Under the pieces are notes generated by a model. That model was not told the DNA's origin, searched no databases, and saw only the letters and a list, made by a program, of their open reading frames with translations. Made by a program: the position numbers and the translations under genes. Source: Actinophytocola sp963729115 (lineage in GTDB: Bacteria; Actinomycetota; Actinomycetes; Mycobacteriales; Pseudonocardiaceae). From it: a stretch of DNA of 64,000 bases. Below, piece by piece: positions 19,611 through 27,509 of the stretch (its first letter is position 1; every line of letters starts with the position of its first letter). The stretch lies in the NCBI GenBank assembly GCA_963729115.1, contig CAVSMR010000004.1, positions 55,257 to 119,256 on the forward strand, written 5' to 3'.

Positions 19611-20030
19611 GGTGCCCATGATGATGCCCTTGTCGAACATGACGACGGTGTAGAGCACGAACACGCGCAGCGGCAAGGGGATCGCGGTCGGCAGGTCGGC
19701 GCTCGCGGACAGCATGCCCAGCCTGCACGAGCCGATCCGCTGACCCTGGTGGTGCAGCTCCCACCGGTTGCGCCACCGGCTGAAGCGGTGCAGGTCGAAC
19801 TGGTCGGACGGTCCGGAGATCGAGGCGTGTGTGCCGCTGACCCGGTCGGCCACGGCGACCAGCTGTGCCGGCGAGTGCATGGTGAACCGCTGCCGGGGGT
19901 CGCGCGTCATCCGGTACTCGGCGCCCTCGATGACGCACGGCGTCCCGGTCATCCGCGCGAACTCCGTGACGGGCCGGCCGTCCTCGGAGATCACGTAGTT
20001 GAGGTAGCCCTGCTGCGCCATCACGAGCAC
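19585..20030 (-). CDS. Tubby/LURP-one-like protein, 3' end uncertain
   Basis: Starts at GTG 20030 or ATG 20021 (MAQQGYLNYVISEDGRPVTEF), 4 bp after the stop of its paralogue. About 140 residues resemble the next gene along their length (strand-rich, VISEDGRPVTEF / VTDDGRPLTEL, then RIGSC and a hydrophobic end LPLRVFVLYTVVMF), consistent with the LURP-one/tubby C-terminal-like fold with a terminal hydrophobic helix. In this frame there is no stop before 17169, deep inside the opposite-strand genes. A one-base slip near 19611-19640 would give a normal end at 19585, so a frameshift is likely. Confidence 0.55.
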
Positions 20031-20034
20031 GGCG

Positions 20035-20508
20035 TCAGCTGCCCGCGCTCGCCGCGGCCGCGCCGGCGCCGGCCGCGGCCGCCTGCTGGCGTTCGAAGAT
20101 CACGAGGGCGACGTACAGCACGAACACCTGCACCGGCAGCGGGATGCCCGCCGGCACGTCCACCGTGTAGTACTTGGCGAACAGGCCCCCGGCCCGGACC
20201 GGTCCGGCGGCGCCGTGGTGTCGCACCTCCCACCCCCGCCACATCGACGGCTTGATCAGCTCGATCCGGCCCACCGCCGCCGTGAAGGACCACAACCGGC
20301 CGGTCTCCCTGCCGGCGTCGGCGACGCGGCCGTTCGGGCCGGCCAGCACGAAGCGCTTCCGTCCGTCCCGCGAGACGCTGTAGGTCACCCCGTCGACGGC
20401 GAACTGGCAGCTCTCCCGCCGGTAGCGGGACAGCTCGGTGAGCGGCCGCCCGTCGTCGGTGACGTCGTAGGTCCGCTTGAACATGCCCTGCCGGCTCGCC
20501 CGCAACAT
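20035..20508 (-). CDS. Tubby/LURP-one-like protein
   Basis: 157 residues from ATG 20508. A beta-rich domain (FKRTYDVTDDGRPLTELSRYRRESCQF) is followed by a C-terminal hydrophobic segment (IPLPVQVFVLYVALVIFERQ) and an Ala/Gly-rich tail. It is a paralogue of the gene downstream. Tubby-like/scramblase-fold proteins often bind membranes, but the bacterial function is unknown; the terminal helix suggests membrane association. Divergent from cobD with 63 bp between. Confidence 0.65.
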   Translation of the reverse strand: MLRASRQGMFKRTYDVTDDGRPLTELSRYRRESCQFAVDGVTYSVSRDGRKRFVLAGPNGRVADAGRETGRLWSFTAAVGRIELIKPSMWRGWEVRHHGAAGPVRAGGLFAKYYTVDVPAGIPLPVQVFVLYVALVIFERQQAAAAGAGAAAASAGS

Positions 20509-20571
20509 GCCCAGTATTCAACCAGCGCGGCTGCGCTACCGTGTCGTCCGCACGAAACGGGGTGAGGACGT

Positions 20572-21516
20572 TTGGTCAGCGTGGCACGCGCGGTCGGACT
20601 GCTGCTGGGGGTGGCGGCCGACGGGGCGCTCGGCGACCCGCGCAGACGGCACCCCGTCGCGGGGTTCGGCCAGGTCGCGAAGCGGGTCGAGAAGGTGCTC
20701 TACCGCGACGACCGGCTCGCCGGCGTCGCGCACGCCGCGGTGCTGGGCGGCGGCGCGGTCGTGCTGGGGGTGCTGGTCGAACGCGTCGGCCGCCGCGGCC
20801 CGGTGCTCCAGACGCTGACGACCGCCGCGGCCACCTGGGTGGTCCTCGGCGGCCGCTCCCTCGCCGTGCAGGGCGCCGCCATCGGCCGGGAGCTGGACGG
20901 GGGTGAGCTGACCGCCGCCCGCGCACGCCTCCCGCACCTGTGCGGCCGTGACCCGAGCACCCTCGACGCGGACGCCCTCGCGCGGGCCGCCGTCGAGTCG
21001 GTCGCGGAGAACACGTCCGACGCCGTGGTCGCCCCGCTGCTGTGGGGCGCCATCGCCGGGGTGCCCGGCCTGCTCGGCTACCGCGCCGTCAACACCCTCG
21101 ACGCCATGGTCGGCTACCGCTCGCCGCGCTACCGCCGGTTCGGCTGGGCCTCGGCCCGCCTCGACGACCTGCTGAACCTCGCCCCGGCCCGGCTCGCCGC
21201 CGCGCTGACGGTCGCCGGCGCGCCCGTGGTCGGCGGCTCGTGGCGCGGGGCGTGGCAGGCATGGCGCCGCGACGCCGCGGCGCACCCGAGCCCGAACGCC
21301 GGCCGCGTGGAGGCGGCGTTCGCCGGCGCGCTGGAGATCCGGCTCGGCGGCCGCACGGTGTACGCGCACGGGGTGGAGGAGCGTCCCATCCTCGGCGAGG
21401 GCCGCACCCCGGACTCGGGGCACGTGACCCGCGCGGTGGAGCTGTCGAGGGTGGTGGGCAGCCTGACCACGGCGGTCACGGTCCTGCTGGCACTGCTGCG
21501 CGGCGGCCGCCGCTGA
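20572..21516 (+). CDS. cobD: Adenosylcobinamide-phosphate synthase CobD/CbiB
   Basis: 314 residues. Integral membrane enzyme that joins adenosylcobyric acid to (R)-1-aminopropan-2-ol (phosphate) late in cobalamin synthesis. The family signatures are visible: DGALGDPRRRHPVAGFG at the N-terminus, AVESVAENTSDAVVAPLLWGAIAGVPG, YRAVNTLDAMVGYRSPRYRRFGWASARLDD and HPSPNAGRVEAAFAGAL. Several hydrophobic helices lie between. A TTG at 20572 fits the ribosome binding site ggtgagg (spacing 5) better than GTG 20581. I see no cobalamin riboswitch in the 63-bp upstream gap. Confidence 0.92.
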   Translation: MVSVARAVGLLLGVAADGALGDPRRRHPVAGFGQVAKRVEKVLYRDDRLAGVAHAAVLGGGAVVLGVLVERVGRRGPVLQTLTTAAATWVVLGGRSLAVQGAAIGRELDGGELTAARARLPHLCGRDPSTLDADALARAAVESVAENTSDAVVAPLLWGAIAGVPGLLGYRAVNTLDAMVGYRSPRYRRFGWASARLDDLLNLAPARLAAALTVAGAPVVGGSWRGAWQAWRRDAAAHPSPNAGRVEAAFAGALEIRLGGRTVYAHGVEERPILGEGRTPDSGHVTRAVELSRVVGSLTTAVTVLLALLRGGRR

Positions 21517-21522
21517 CGGTGC

Positions 21523-22347
21523 TCAGCTGAGGGCGTTCTCGCGGGCTTCCTCCGCGGCGATCTGCTGCGCGACCGACACGCGCCGTTCCCTCGGCGCGGC
21601 GAGTACGCCACCCGGCCGGATCTCCCGCCACGTGAAGTAGAGCCACGCCAGCAGGGCCATCACGCCGAACGTGATCCACTGCAGCGCGTAGGACAGGAAC
21701 GGCCCCGCGTCGAGCTCCGGCAGCGGCAGCGGTCCGAGCACACCCGGCGCACGGTCCTCGAGCTGCAGGTACCCGGGCCGGACGTCGAGCCCGGTGGCCC
21801 GCGCGACGACACCGGAGCCGACGGCGTAGACCTGGCGACGCCCGTCCTCACCACGGGACTCGGCGCGGTCGCGGGGGTCGCGCTCGTCGGCGCGGACGCG
21901 TGCGGTGAGCGTGACCTCGCCACGCGGCGGGGCGGCGAAGTCGGGAATCTTGACGGCCTGGTCGCCCTGCACCGGCCGGACGAACCCGCGGTCGACGAGC
22001 ACGACCGTGCCGTCGGTGAGCCGGAACGGCGTGAGCACCTCGGCCGCCGGCTGGCCGAGCACGGTCCGCAGCCGCGCGACGACCTCGTCGTCGGCGAGGT
22101 AGGTGCCGGTGGCGAGGACGGTCCGCCATTCGGTGTCCGGCCCGGGCCGCGTGCCGTCGGGCAGCAGCTCGTCGACGGGCGCCGGCGCGGCGCTCGCGGA
22201 GCGCGTGATGGCGTCGTTGGTCGCGGACCGCTCGGCGTGCCGCCCGAACTGCCACGGCGCGAGCAGCGTGAAGCAGACGCCGGCGAAGATCAGCACCAAC
22301 GCCGTCAGCGCCAACCATCCCGGGCGAAGCAACAACCGCAACCGCAC
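21523..22347 (-). CDS. SURF1 family cytochrome oxidase assembly protein
   Basis: 274 residues from GTG 22347. An N-terminal helix (LALTALVLIFAGVCFTLLAPWQFGRH, the WQF-R signature) and a C-terminal helix (LSYALQWITFGVMALLAWLYF) flank a soluble loop of about 190 residues, the SURF1 topology. Typical segments: VLVDRGFVRP, YLQLEDRAPG, GPFLSYALQWITFG. It helps assemble cytochrome c oxidase. The order cobD-SURF1-phosphatase matches Rv2236c-Rv2234. A TAGCAT hexamer 6 nt before GTG suggests a leaderless start of its own. Confidence 0.92.
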   Translation of the reverse strand: MRLRLLLRPGWLALTALVLIFAGVCFTLLAPWQFGRHAERSATNDAITRSASAAPAPVDELLPDGTRPGPDTEWRTVLATGTYLADDEVVARLRTVLGQPAAEVLTPFRLTDGTVVLVDRGFVRPVQGDQAVKIPDFAAPPRGEVTLTARVRADERDPRDRAESRGEDGRRQVYAVGSGVVARATGLDVRPGYLQLEDRAPGVLGPLPLPELDAGPFLSYALQWITFGVMALLAWLYFTWREIRPGGVLAAPRERRVSVAQQIAAEEARENALS

Positions 22348-22351
22348 ACAC

Positions 22352-23149
22352 TCATGCTAGAGACCGGCGGGCCGCCGCCGCGGCCTGGCCGCCGTACCCG
22401 CCGCCGAACAGCACGGTGTGCACCAGCAGCGGGAACAGCTGGTGCAGCGCGACCCGCTCGCGCCAGCCGGCGGCGAGCGGCGCGGCCTCGTCGTACGCTG
22501 CGACGACACGGTCGAGGTGCGGGCAGCCGAACAGGTGCAGCATCGCGAGGTCGGTCTCGCGGTGGCCGCCGTGCGCGGCCGGGTCGATCAGCCAGACGCG
22601 GCCGTCCGCCGCCCACAGGACGTTGCCGCGCCACAGGTCGCCGTGCAGTCGCGCCGGGGCTCGGCCGGGCCGGCGAGGTCGTCGATCCGCTCGCACACCT
22701 CGGTGACCGCCGCCGCGTCGCCGGGGGCGAGCACGCCCTGGTCGACGGCGGCGCGCAGGTAGGGCCGCACCCGGTGCTCGGCGTACCACGCCGGCCAGTC
22801 CGCGCCGGTCGCGTTGCGCATCGGCGCCATGCCGATCCATGCGTCGGCGCGCCGCCCGGCCAGCGCACGCCCGAACGCCTCGGCGGCGGCCGCCGTCGCC
22901 CCTCCGGGCTCGACGGCGGTCATGACGAGCCAGGAGTCGTCGTGGCCGAGGACGTCGGGGGACCGGGACCGGCCCGGCGAGCCACCGCAGCCCGGCGACC
23001 TCGGCACTGACCACGCTCGCGGCGGCGTGCCGCTTGGCGACGACCGCCGTGCCGTCGGCCAGCGTCACCCGGTGCACCGTGCCACCGAGCGGGGTCGAGT
23101 CGCGCGTCGGGCGGCCGGTGAGCGCGGCCGTCGCGGCGTCGGCGTTCAT
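22352..23149 (-). CDS. Fructosamine kinase/aminoglycoside phosphotransferase-like protein (two apparent frameshifts)
   Basis: About 265 residues when joined, from ATG 23149 (ATGA overlap with the phosphatase gene). Kinase-fold signs: the Lys strand DGTAVVAKRHAAASVVSAEVAGLRWL, catalytic loop LHGDLWRGNVLW, and the metal-binding segment VWLIDPAAHGGHRETDLAMLHLFG, which reads like fructosamine-3-kinases (PF03881). Protein deglycation is therefore the likely role. A G run at 22957-22961 has one base too many, and the gggg at 22657-22660 one too few; correcting both restores the whole fold. Alternative: another small-molecule phosphotransferase. Confidence 0.8.
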   Translation of the reverse strand: MNADAATAALTGRPTRDSTPLGGTVHRVTLADGTAVVAKRHAAASVVSAEVAGLRWLAGPVPVPRRPRPRRLLARHDRRRARRGDGGRRRGVRACAGRAARRRMDRHGADAQRDRRGLAGVVRRAPGAALPARRRRPGRARPRRRGGGHRGVRADRRPRRPGRAPARLHGDLWRGNVLWAADGRVWLIDPAAHGGHRETDLAMLHLFGCPHLDRVVAAYDEAAPLAAGWRERVALHQLFPLLVHTVLFGGGYGGQAAAAARRSLA

Positions 23150-23640
23150 TCGAGGTTGGCGCGGACCCACTCGAGCAGGCCCGGCATGGCGGCCTCGACG
23201 AGGCCGAGGACCTCGACGAAGCCGTCGTAGTCGCCGAAGTAGGGGTCGGGCACGTCGAGCAGGCCGGTGGCGGCGGGGTCGAAGGAGCGGAACATCCGCA
23301 GCCGGTCGTCGGACTCGCCGCGTTGCGTGAGCAGGTCGCGCAGTGCCACGTCGTGGTAGTTGTCCATCGCGAGCAGCAGGTCGGCGGACAGGTGGTCGTC
23401 GTTGATCTGCGCGGCCGCGTGGTTCGTCGGGTAGTCGTGCTCGGCGAGGACCCGCACGGTGCGCGGGTCGGCCGGGTCCCCGACGTGCCAGCCGCCGATG
23501 CCCGCGCTGGTCACCCGGACCCGTCCGTCGAGCCCGGCCCGCCGCAGCTGCTCGACGAAGACCATGGCCGCCATGGGGGAGCGGCAGATGTTCCCGGAAC
23601 ACACGAAGCACACATGCACGCGGAGAGTCTGCCGGATCAC
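23146..23640 (-). CDS. ptpA: Low-molecular-weight protein tyrosine phosphatase
   Basis: Up to 164 residues from GTG 23640; a start at the internal GTG just before HVCFVCSGN is also possible. The P-loop CSGNICRSP is the CX5R active site, and DPYFGDYDGFVEVL contains the DPY general-acid loop. It dephosphorylates phosphotyrosine proteins in the cytoplasm; the M. tuberculosis counterpart PtpA (Rv2234) sits in the same gene order. Coupled to the kinase-like gene by ATGA. Confidence 0.9.
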   Translation of the reverse strand: MIRQTLRVHVCFVCSGNICRSPMAAMVFVEQLRRAGLDGRVRVTSAGIGGWHVGDPADPRTVRVLAEHDYPTNHAAAQINDDHLSADLLLAMDNYHDVALRDLLTQRGESDDRLRMFRSFDPAATGLLDVPDPYFGDYDGFVEVLGLVEAAMPGLLEWVRANLE

Positions 23641-23673
23641 ACCCGGGCGGCGTGGCCGGGACGCCGATCGGTT

Positions 23674-24084
23674 CTAGGGATGCATCCGGGCGCCCTTGAC
23701 GACCTTGTCCACTGCGTTGCGCGGTCCGTGCACGGCCAGTCCCACGAGGTCGAGCGAGTCGCGCGGGACGGCCCGCACGGCCGCCCGGTTGTCCTCGTCG
23801 CCGCCGGTGGCGAACAGGTCGGCCGTGAAGATCGACATCGGCATCCCGCGGCCGAGCGCGCGGCCGTGCGCCGCGGTCAGCACCTCGGCGGACGCCTCGA
23901 ACACGAGCACGGGCTGGCCGAACATGGCGAGGTAGCCGGTGCCGTCGGCGTCGGTGTACGGCTCGCCGATCAGCTCCGGTACGGCCGCGGCGACGCCGCT
24001 GACCAGGAACGCGCACACGTTCAGCCGCTGCCACACGGGCAGGTCGGCGCGGACGAGCACGGCGATCTTCGTCGGGTAGCTCAT
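23674..24084 (-). CDS. DUF2000 family protein
   Basis: 136 residues from ATG 24084 (MSYPTKIAVLVRADLPVWQRLNV). The pattern LVRADLPVWQRLN ... FLVSGV ... GEPYTDADG ... PMSIFTADLFATGGDEDNRAAV fits DUF2000, a small soluble family of unknown function related to peptidyl-tRNA hydrolase 2-like folds. Divergent from an AraC-type regulator with 50 bp between starts, a pairing that suggests that regulator controls it. Confidence 0.8.
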   Translation of the reverse strand: MSYPTKIAVLVRADLPVWQRLNVCAFLVSGVAAAVPELIGEPYTDADGTGYLAMFGQPVLVFEASAEVLTAAHGRALGRGMPMSIFTADLFATGGDEDNRAAVRAVPRDSLDLVGLAVHGPRNAVDKVVKGARMHP

Positions 24085-24121
24085 CGCGTCACCATCGACG
24101 CACGACACGGCCCCGGTCTTG

Positions 24122-24127
24122 TACGTT
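24122..24127 (+). promoter_or_regulatory. -10 hexamer (TACGTT) of the AraC-type regulator gene
   Basis: TACGTT ends 7 nt before ATG 24135, with no ribosome binding site between: another leaderless arrangement. Confidence 0.45.
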
Positions 24128-24134
24128 CCTCACC

Positions 24135-24917
24135 ATGCGCCCCGAGATCACGGCGTGGCGCCCGCACGTGACCGGCATCCACGAGGTGTTCCACGCCCGG
24201 TTCACCACGCACGCGTACCCGTCGCACACGCACGACGCGTGGACGCTGCTGATCGTCGACGACGGCGTCGTGCGCTACGACCTGGACCGCCACGAGCACG
24301 GCGCGCTGCGCACCCAGGTCACGCTCCTGCCGCCGGGCGTCCCGCACGACGGCCGGTCGGCGCGGCCGGAGGGCTTCCGCAAACGGGTGCTGTACCTGGC
24401 GAACGACGCGCTCGCCGGTGACCTGGTCGGCGCGGCCGTCGACCACCCCTCGCTCGCCGACCCGCTGCTGCGCGACCGGATCCACCAGCTGCACGAGGCG
24501 CTCGGCGCCCGCACGGAGGACCTGGAGGCGCAGAGCCGGTTCGCGTTGATCCGCGAGCGCCTGCGGTGGCACCTGCACGACTTCGCCGCGGCCCCACCGG
24601 CGAGGGCCACGGTCGCGCGGAGGCTGCGGGAGCTGCTCGACGCGCGCCTGCCGGACACGCCGTCGCTCGACGAGGCCGCCGCCGTGCTCGGCGCGCACCC
24701 CGCGTCGCTGGTGCGGGCGTTCGGGCGTGAGTTCGGCATTCCACCGCACCGCTACGTCACCGGCCGCAGGCTCGAACTGGCACGGCGGCACCTGCTCGCC
24801 GGGCACCCGGCGGCCGAAGCGGCCACCCTCGCCGGCTTCTACGACCAAGCACACCTGACCAGGCATTTCACCAGGCTGCTCGGCATCGGGCCGGCCAGGT
24901 ACGGAGTCGGCCGATGA
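24135..24917 (+). CDS. AraC family transcriptional regulator
   Basis: 260 residues from ATG 24135. An N-terminal AraC-type cupin domain (YPSHTHDAWTLLIVDDGVVRYDLDRHEH; TLLPPGVPHDGR) precedes a double helix-turn-helix (LDEAAAVLGAHPASLVRAFGREFGIPPHRYV and AAEAATLAGFYDQAHLTRHFTRLLGIGPARY). The ligand is unknown. The most likely targets are itself and the divergent DUF2000 gene. The stop overlaps the cobC-like start (ATGA), linking it to the cobC operon in this genome. Confidence 0.9.
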   Translation: MRPEITAWRPHVTGIHEVFHARFTTHAYPSHTHDAWTLLIVDDGVVRYDLDRHEHGALRTQVTLLPPGVPHDGRSARPEGFRKRVLYLANDALAGDLVGAAVDHPSLADPLLRDRIHQLHEALGARTEDLEAQSRFALIRERLRWHLHDFAAAPPARATVARRLRELLDARLPDTPSLDEAAAVLGAHPASLVRAFGREFGIPPHRYVTGRRLELARRHLLAGHPAAEAATLAGFYDQAHLTRHFTRLLGIGPARYGVGR

Positions 24918-25924
24918 TCGACATCAGGCATCACGGTGACGTGGACGCCGCGCCCGACCTCGCGGACTTCGCCGTGAACGTCCGCGGCTCGGCGCCGCCG
25001 GCGTGGTTGCGCGACCGGCTCGTCGCGGCGTTGGACCGGCTCGGCACGTACCCGTCGGCCGCCGACGACCTCCGTGCGCGGGAGGCGGTCGCCGCGCGGC
25101 ACGGCCGGTCGCCCGACGACGTGCTGGTACTGAACGGCGCGGCGGAGGGCTTCGCGTTGCTGCCGGTGCTGCGGCCGCGACTCGCGGCGGTCCTGCACCC
25201 CTCGTTCACCGAGCCGGAGGTCGCGCTGCGCGACGCCGACGTACCGGTGGTCCGCGTGTTCGACGGCGACCCGGTGCCGGCCGACGCCGACCTCGTCGTG
25301 CTCGGCAACCCGACGAACCCGACGTCGGCGCTGCACGCGGCGGCCACCGTCCGCGCACACGCCGTGCCGGGGCGGGTGCTGGTGGTCGACGAGGCGTTCA
25401 TGGACGCCGTGCCGGGCGAACCCGAGTCCCTGGCCGGCGCGGACCTGCCCGGCCTGCTCGTGCTGCGCAGCCTCACGAAGACGTGGGCGCTGCCCGGCCT
25501 GCGCGCCGGCTACGCGCTCGGCTCGCCCGACCTGCTCGCCCGGCTCGCCCGCCACCGCCCGCACTGGCCGGTCGGCACGCTGGTGCTCGAGGCCGTGACC
25601 GCGTGCGCGTCACCGCGGGCCGTCGCCGAGGCGGCCGACGCGGCGGTCGAGCTGGCGCGGCAGCGGGAGTGGCTGACGGCCCGACTCGTCGAGCTGCCCG
25701 GCGTGCACGTGTACCGGCCGGCCGCGGCGCCGTTCCTGCTGCTGCGGGTGCGGGACGGCGAGCGGGTGCGCGCGGAGCTGCGCCGGCGTGGGATCGCCGT
25801 CCGCAGGGGCGATACCTTCCCCGGGTTGACCACTGATCATCTGCGGGTGGCGGTGCGCGAGCCGGCCCGGTGCGCCGCGCTGCTGACCGCGCTCGCCGAG
25901 CTCACCACGGAGGTACTCACGTGA
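24914..25924 (+). CDS. cobC: Histidinol-phosphate aminotransferase-like protein (CobC-type, Rv2231c-like)
   Basis: 336 residues from ATG 24914. PLP-dependent fold type I aminotransferase: LNGAAEGFALLP (cofactor phosphate region), VVLGNPTNPTSALH (Asn binding PLP), VVDEAFMDAVPGE (Asp), LRSLTKTWALPGLRAGYAL with the Schiff-base Lys in SLTKTW, and a late RRGIAVRRGDTFPGL. By position it matches Rv2231c, named cobC; in cobalamin synthesis such enzymes (CobD in Salmonella naming) decarboxylate threonine phosphate to aminopropanol phosphate, the partner of the cobD product. Whether it decarboxylates or transaminates cannot be read here. Confidence 0.85.
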   Translation: MIDIRHHGDVDAAPDLADFAVNVRGSAPPAWLRDRLVAALDRLGTYPSAADDLRAREAVAARHGRSPDDVLVLNGAAEGFALLPVLRPRLAAVLHPSFTEPEVALRDADVPVVRVFDGDPVPADADLVVLGNPTNPTSALHAAATVRAHAVPGRVLVVDEAFMDAVPGEPESLAGADLPGLLVLRSLTKTWALPGLRAGYALGSPDLLARLARHRPHWPVGTLVLEAVTACASPRAVAEAADAAVELARQREWLTARLVELPGVHVYRPAAAPFLLLRVRDGERVRAELRRRGIAVRRGDTFPGLTTDHLRVAVREPARCAALLTALAELTTEVLT

Positions 25925-26766
25925 CGACCATCGGCGACGTCGTCGAGGTGCTCGAGGCGGCCTACCCGCCCGCGCTCGCCGAGTCCTGGGACGCGGTCGG
26001 GCTCGTCTGCGGCGACCCGGCCGAGCCGGTGACCCGCGTACTGGTGTGCGTCGACCCCGTCGAGTCCACAGTGGACGAAGCGCTGGCGGCCGGCGCGCAG
26101 CTGGTCGTCGCGCACCACCCGCTGCTGCTGCGCGGCGTGCACGGGGTGCCGGCCAGCACGCCGAAGGGCAGCCTCGTGCACCGGCTGGTCCGCGCGGGCG
26201 CCGCGTTGTTCTGCGCGCACACCAACGCCGACGCGGCCGACCCCGGCGTGTCCGACGCGCTGGCCGCCGCGATCGGGCTGACCGTGGTCGGGCCGCTCAA
26301 CCCCAACGACGACGGCCGTACCGGCATCGGGCGGCTCGGCGAACTGCCGGAAGCCGAGCCGTTCGGCGCTTTCGTCGAACGGGTGGCCGCCGCGCTGCCC
26401 GCGACCGCGGCCGGCGTGCGCGGCGCCGGCGACCCGGACCGTCCGATTAGGACAGTCGCGGTGTCCGGCGGCGCCGGCGACTCCTACCTCGGGGTCGCGG
26501 CGGCGCTCGGCGTCGACGCCTACGTCACCGCCGACCTGCGCCACCATCCCGCGAGCGAGCACCTGGCGGCGGGGCACGGACCGGCGCTCGTGGACGTCGC
26601 GCACTGGGCGAGCGAGTGGCCGTGGTGCGAGCAGGCGGCGGCGATCCTGCGGGAGGTGTTCGACGGTAACGTCAGCATCACCGTGTCAACCCGTTGCACC
26701 GATCCCTGGACCGTCGCGGCCGTGTCGCCGGCGGTGCCAGGCAGAACCGGGAGGTTCCCAGGGTGA
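25921..26766 (+). CDS. Nif3-like dinuclear metal-centre protein
   Basis: 281 residues from GTG 25921, overlapping the previous stop (GTGA). The Nif3/DUF34 pattern is clear: ESWDAVGLVCGDPAEPVTRVLVCVD, VVAHHPLLLRGVH (metal His pair), HTNADAADPGVSDALA, and late HHPASEHLAAGHGPALVDVAHWASEW. The family forms a hexamer with two metal ions per subunit; it has been linked to GTP cyclohydrolase-like and stress roles but has no settled reaction. Order matches Rv2230c. Overlaps the next gene by 4 bases. Confidence 0.9.
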   Translation: MTTIGDVVEVLEAAYPPALAESWDAVGLVCGDPAEPVTRVLVCVDPVESTVDEALAAGAQLVVAHHPLLLRGVHGVPASTPKGSLVHRLVRAGAALFCAHTNADAADPGVSDALAAAIGLTVVGPLNPNDDGRTGIGRLGELPEAEPFGAFVERVAAALPATAAGVRGAGDPDRPIRTVAVSGGAGDSYLGVAAALGVDAYVTADLRHHPASEHLAAGHGPALVDVAHWASEWPWCEQAAAILREVFDGNVSITVSTRCTDPWTVAAVSPAVPGRTGRFPG

Positions 26767-27500
26767 AAGCCGAACCCGCAGTGCAGCGTCGACTGCTCGA
26801 ACTCGCCGACGTCGACGCGGAGCTGTCGCGCGTCGACCATCAGCGCAGAACTCTGCCGGAGCTCGCGGAGATCGCGGAGGCGGAGAAGTCGGTGCAGGCC
26901 AAGCGGGACGCGAAGATCGCGAACGAGACCGCCCTCGGCGATCTCGACCGCGAGGTGAAGCGACAGGAGAAGGAGATCGACGCGGTCCGCGCCCGCGAGG
27001 ACCGCGACCGCGGGCTGCTGGCCGGCGGCACGGTCAACGCGAAGCAGATGACCGACCTCGAGCACGAGCTGCACACGTTGGAGCGCCGGCAGGCCACGCT
27101 CGAGGACGAGCTGCTCGAGCTGATGGAGCGCCGCGAGGCCGTCGAGCTGGACGGCCAGCACGCCGGCGTCGAGCTGGCGAAGGCCGAGGAGGCGATGGCC
27201 GACGCGGCGGGCCGGCGCGACCAGGCGCTCGCCGACCTGGAGACCGTGCAGGTCCGCAGGGACGCGGAGCGGGCGAAGCTGATCCCGAGCTTTCCGGAGC
27301 CGCTGCTCGCGCTGTACGAGCGGGTGCGGAGCATCAAGGGGATCGGCGCGTCGCTGCTGCGTGCGCGGCGCTGCGGCGCGTGTCGCATCGAGCTGGACCG
27401 CAGCATGATCTCGCGCATCTCCGGTATGGCGGCCGACGAGGTCGTCACGTGTGAGGAGTGCGGTGCGATCATGGTCCGCACGCCGGAATCGGGCCTGTGA
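26763..27500 (+). CDS. Coiled-coil zinc-ribbon protein (Rv2229c-like)
   Basis: 245 residues from GTG 26763. Residues 1-170 form a long coiled coil (Glu/Lys/Arg/Leu-rich heptads such as RQEKEIDAVRAREDRDRGLL), followed by a C4 zinc ribbon: CGACRIEL and CEECGAIMV. It resembles the CT398/zf-RING_7 family proposed to act as a nucleic-acid-binding scaffold; no reaction is known. It sits between the Nif3-like and RNase H genes, as in mycobacteria. Confidence 0.87.
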   Translation: MKAEPAVQRRLLELADVDAELSRVDHQRRTLPELAEIAEAEKSVQAKRDAKIANETALGDLDREVKRQEKEIDAVRAREDRDRGLLAGGTVNAKQMTDLEHELHTLERRQATLEDELLELMERREAVELDGQHAGVELAKAEEAMADAAGRRDQALADLETVQVRRDAERAKLIPSFPEPLLALYERVRSIKGIGASLLRARRCGACRIELDRSMISRISGMAADEVVTCEECGAIMVRTPESGL

Positions 27501-27509
27501 GTTGAGACT

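Noticed and set aside
17169..20030. 953-codon minus-strand open frame
   Set aside because: Only its first 140 or so codons resemble a protein (tubby-like); the rest is antisense to nudC and the M16 pair, a common artefact of high GC.
20509..20571. Cobalamin riboswitch before cobD
   Set aside because: The 63-bp gap is too short and shows no B12-box.
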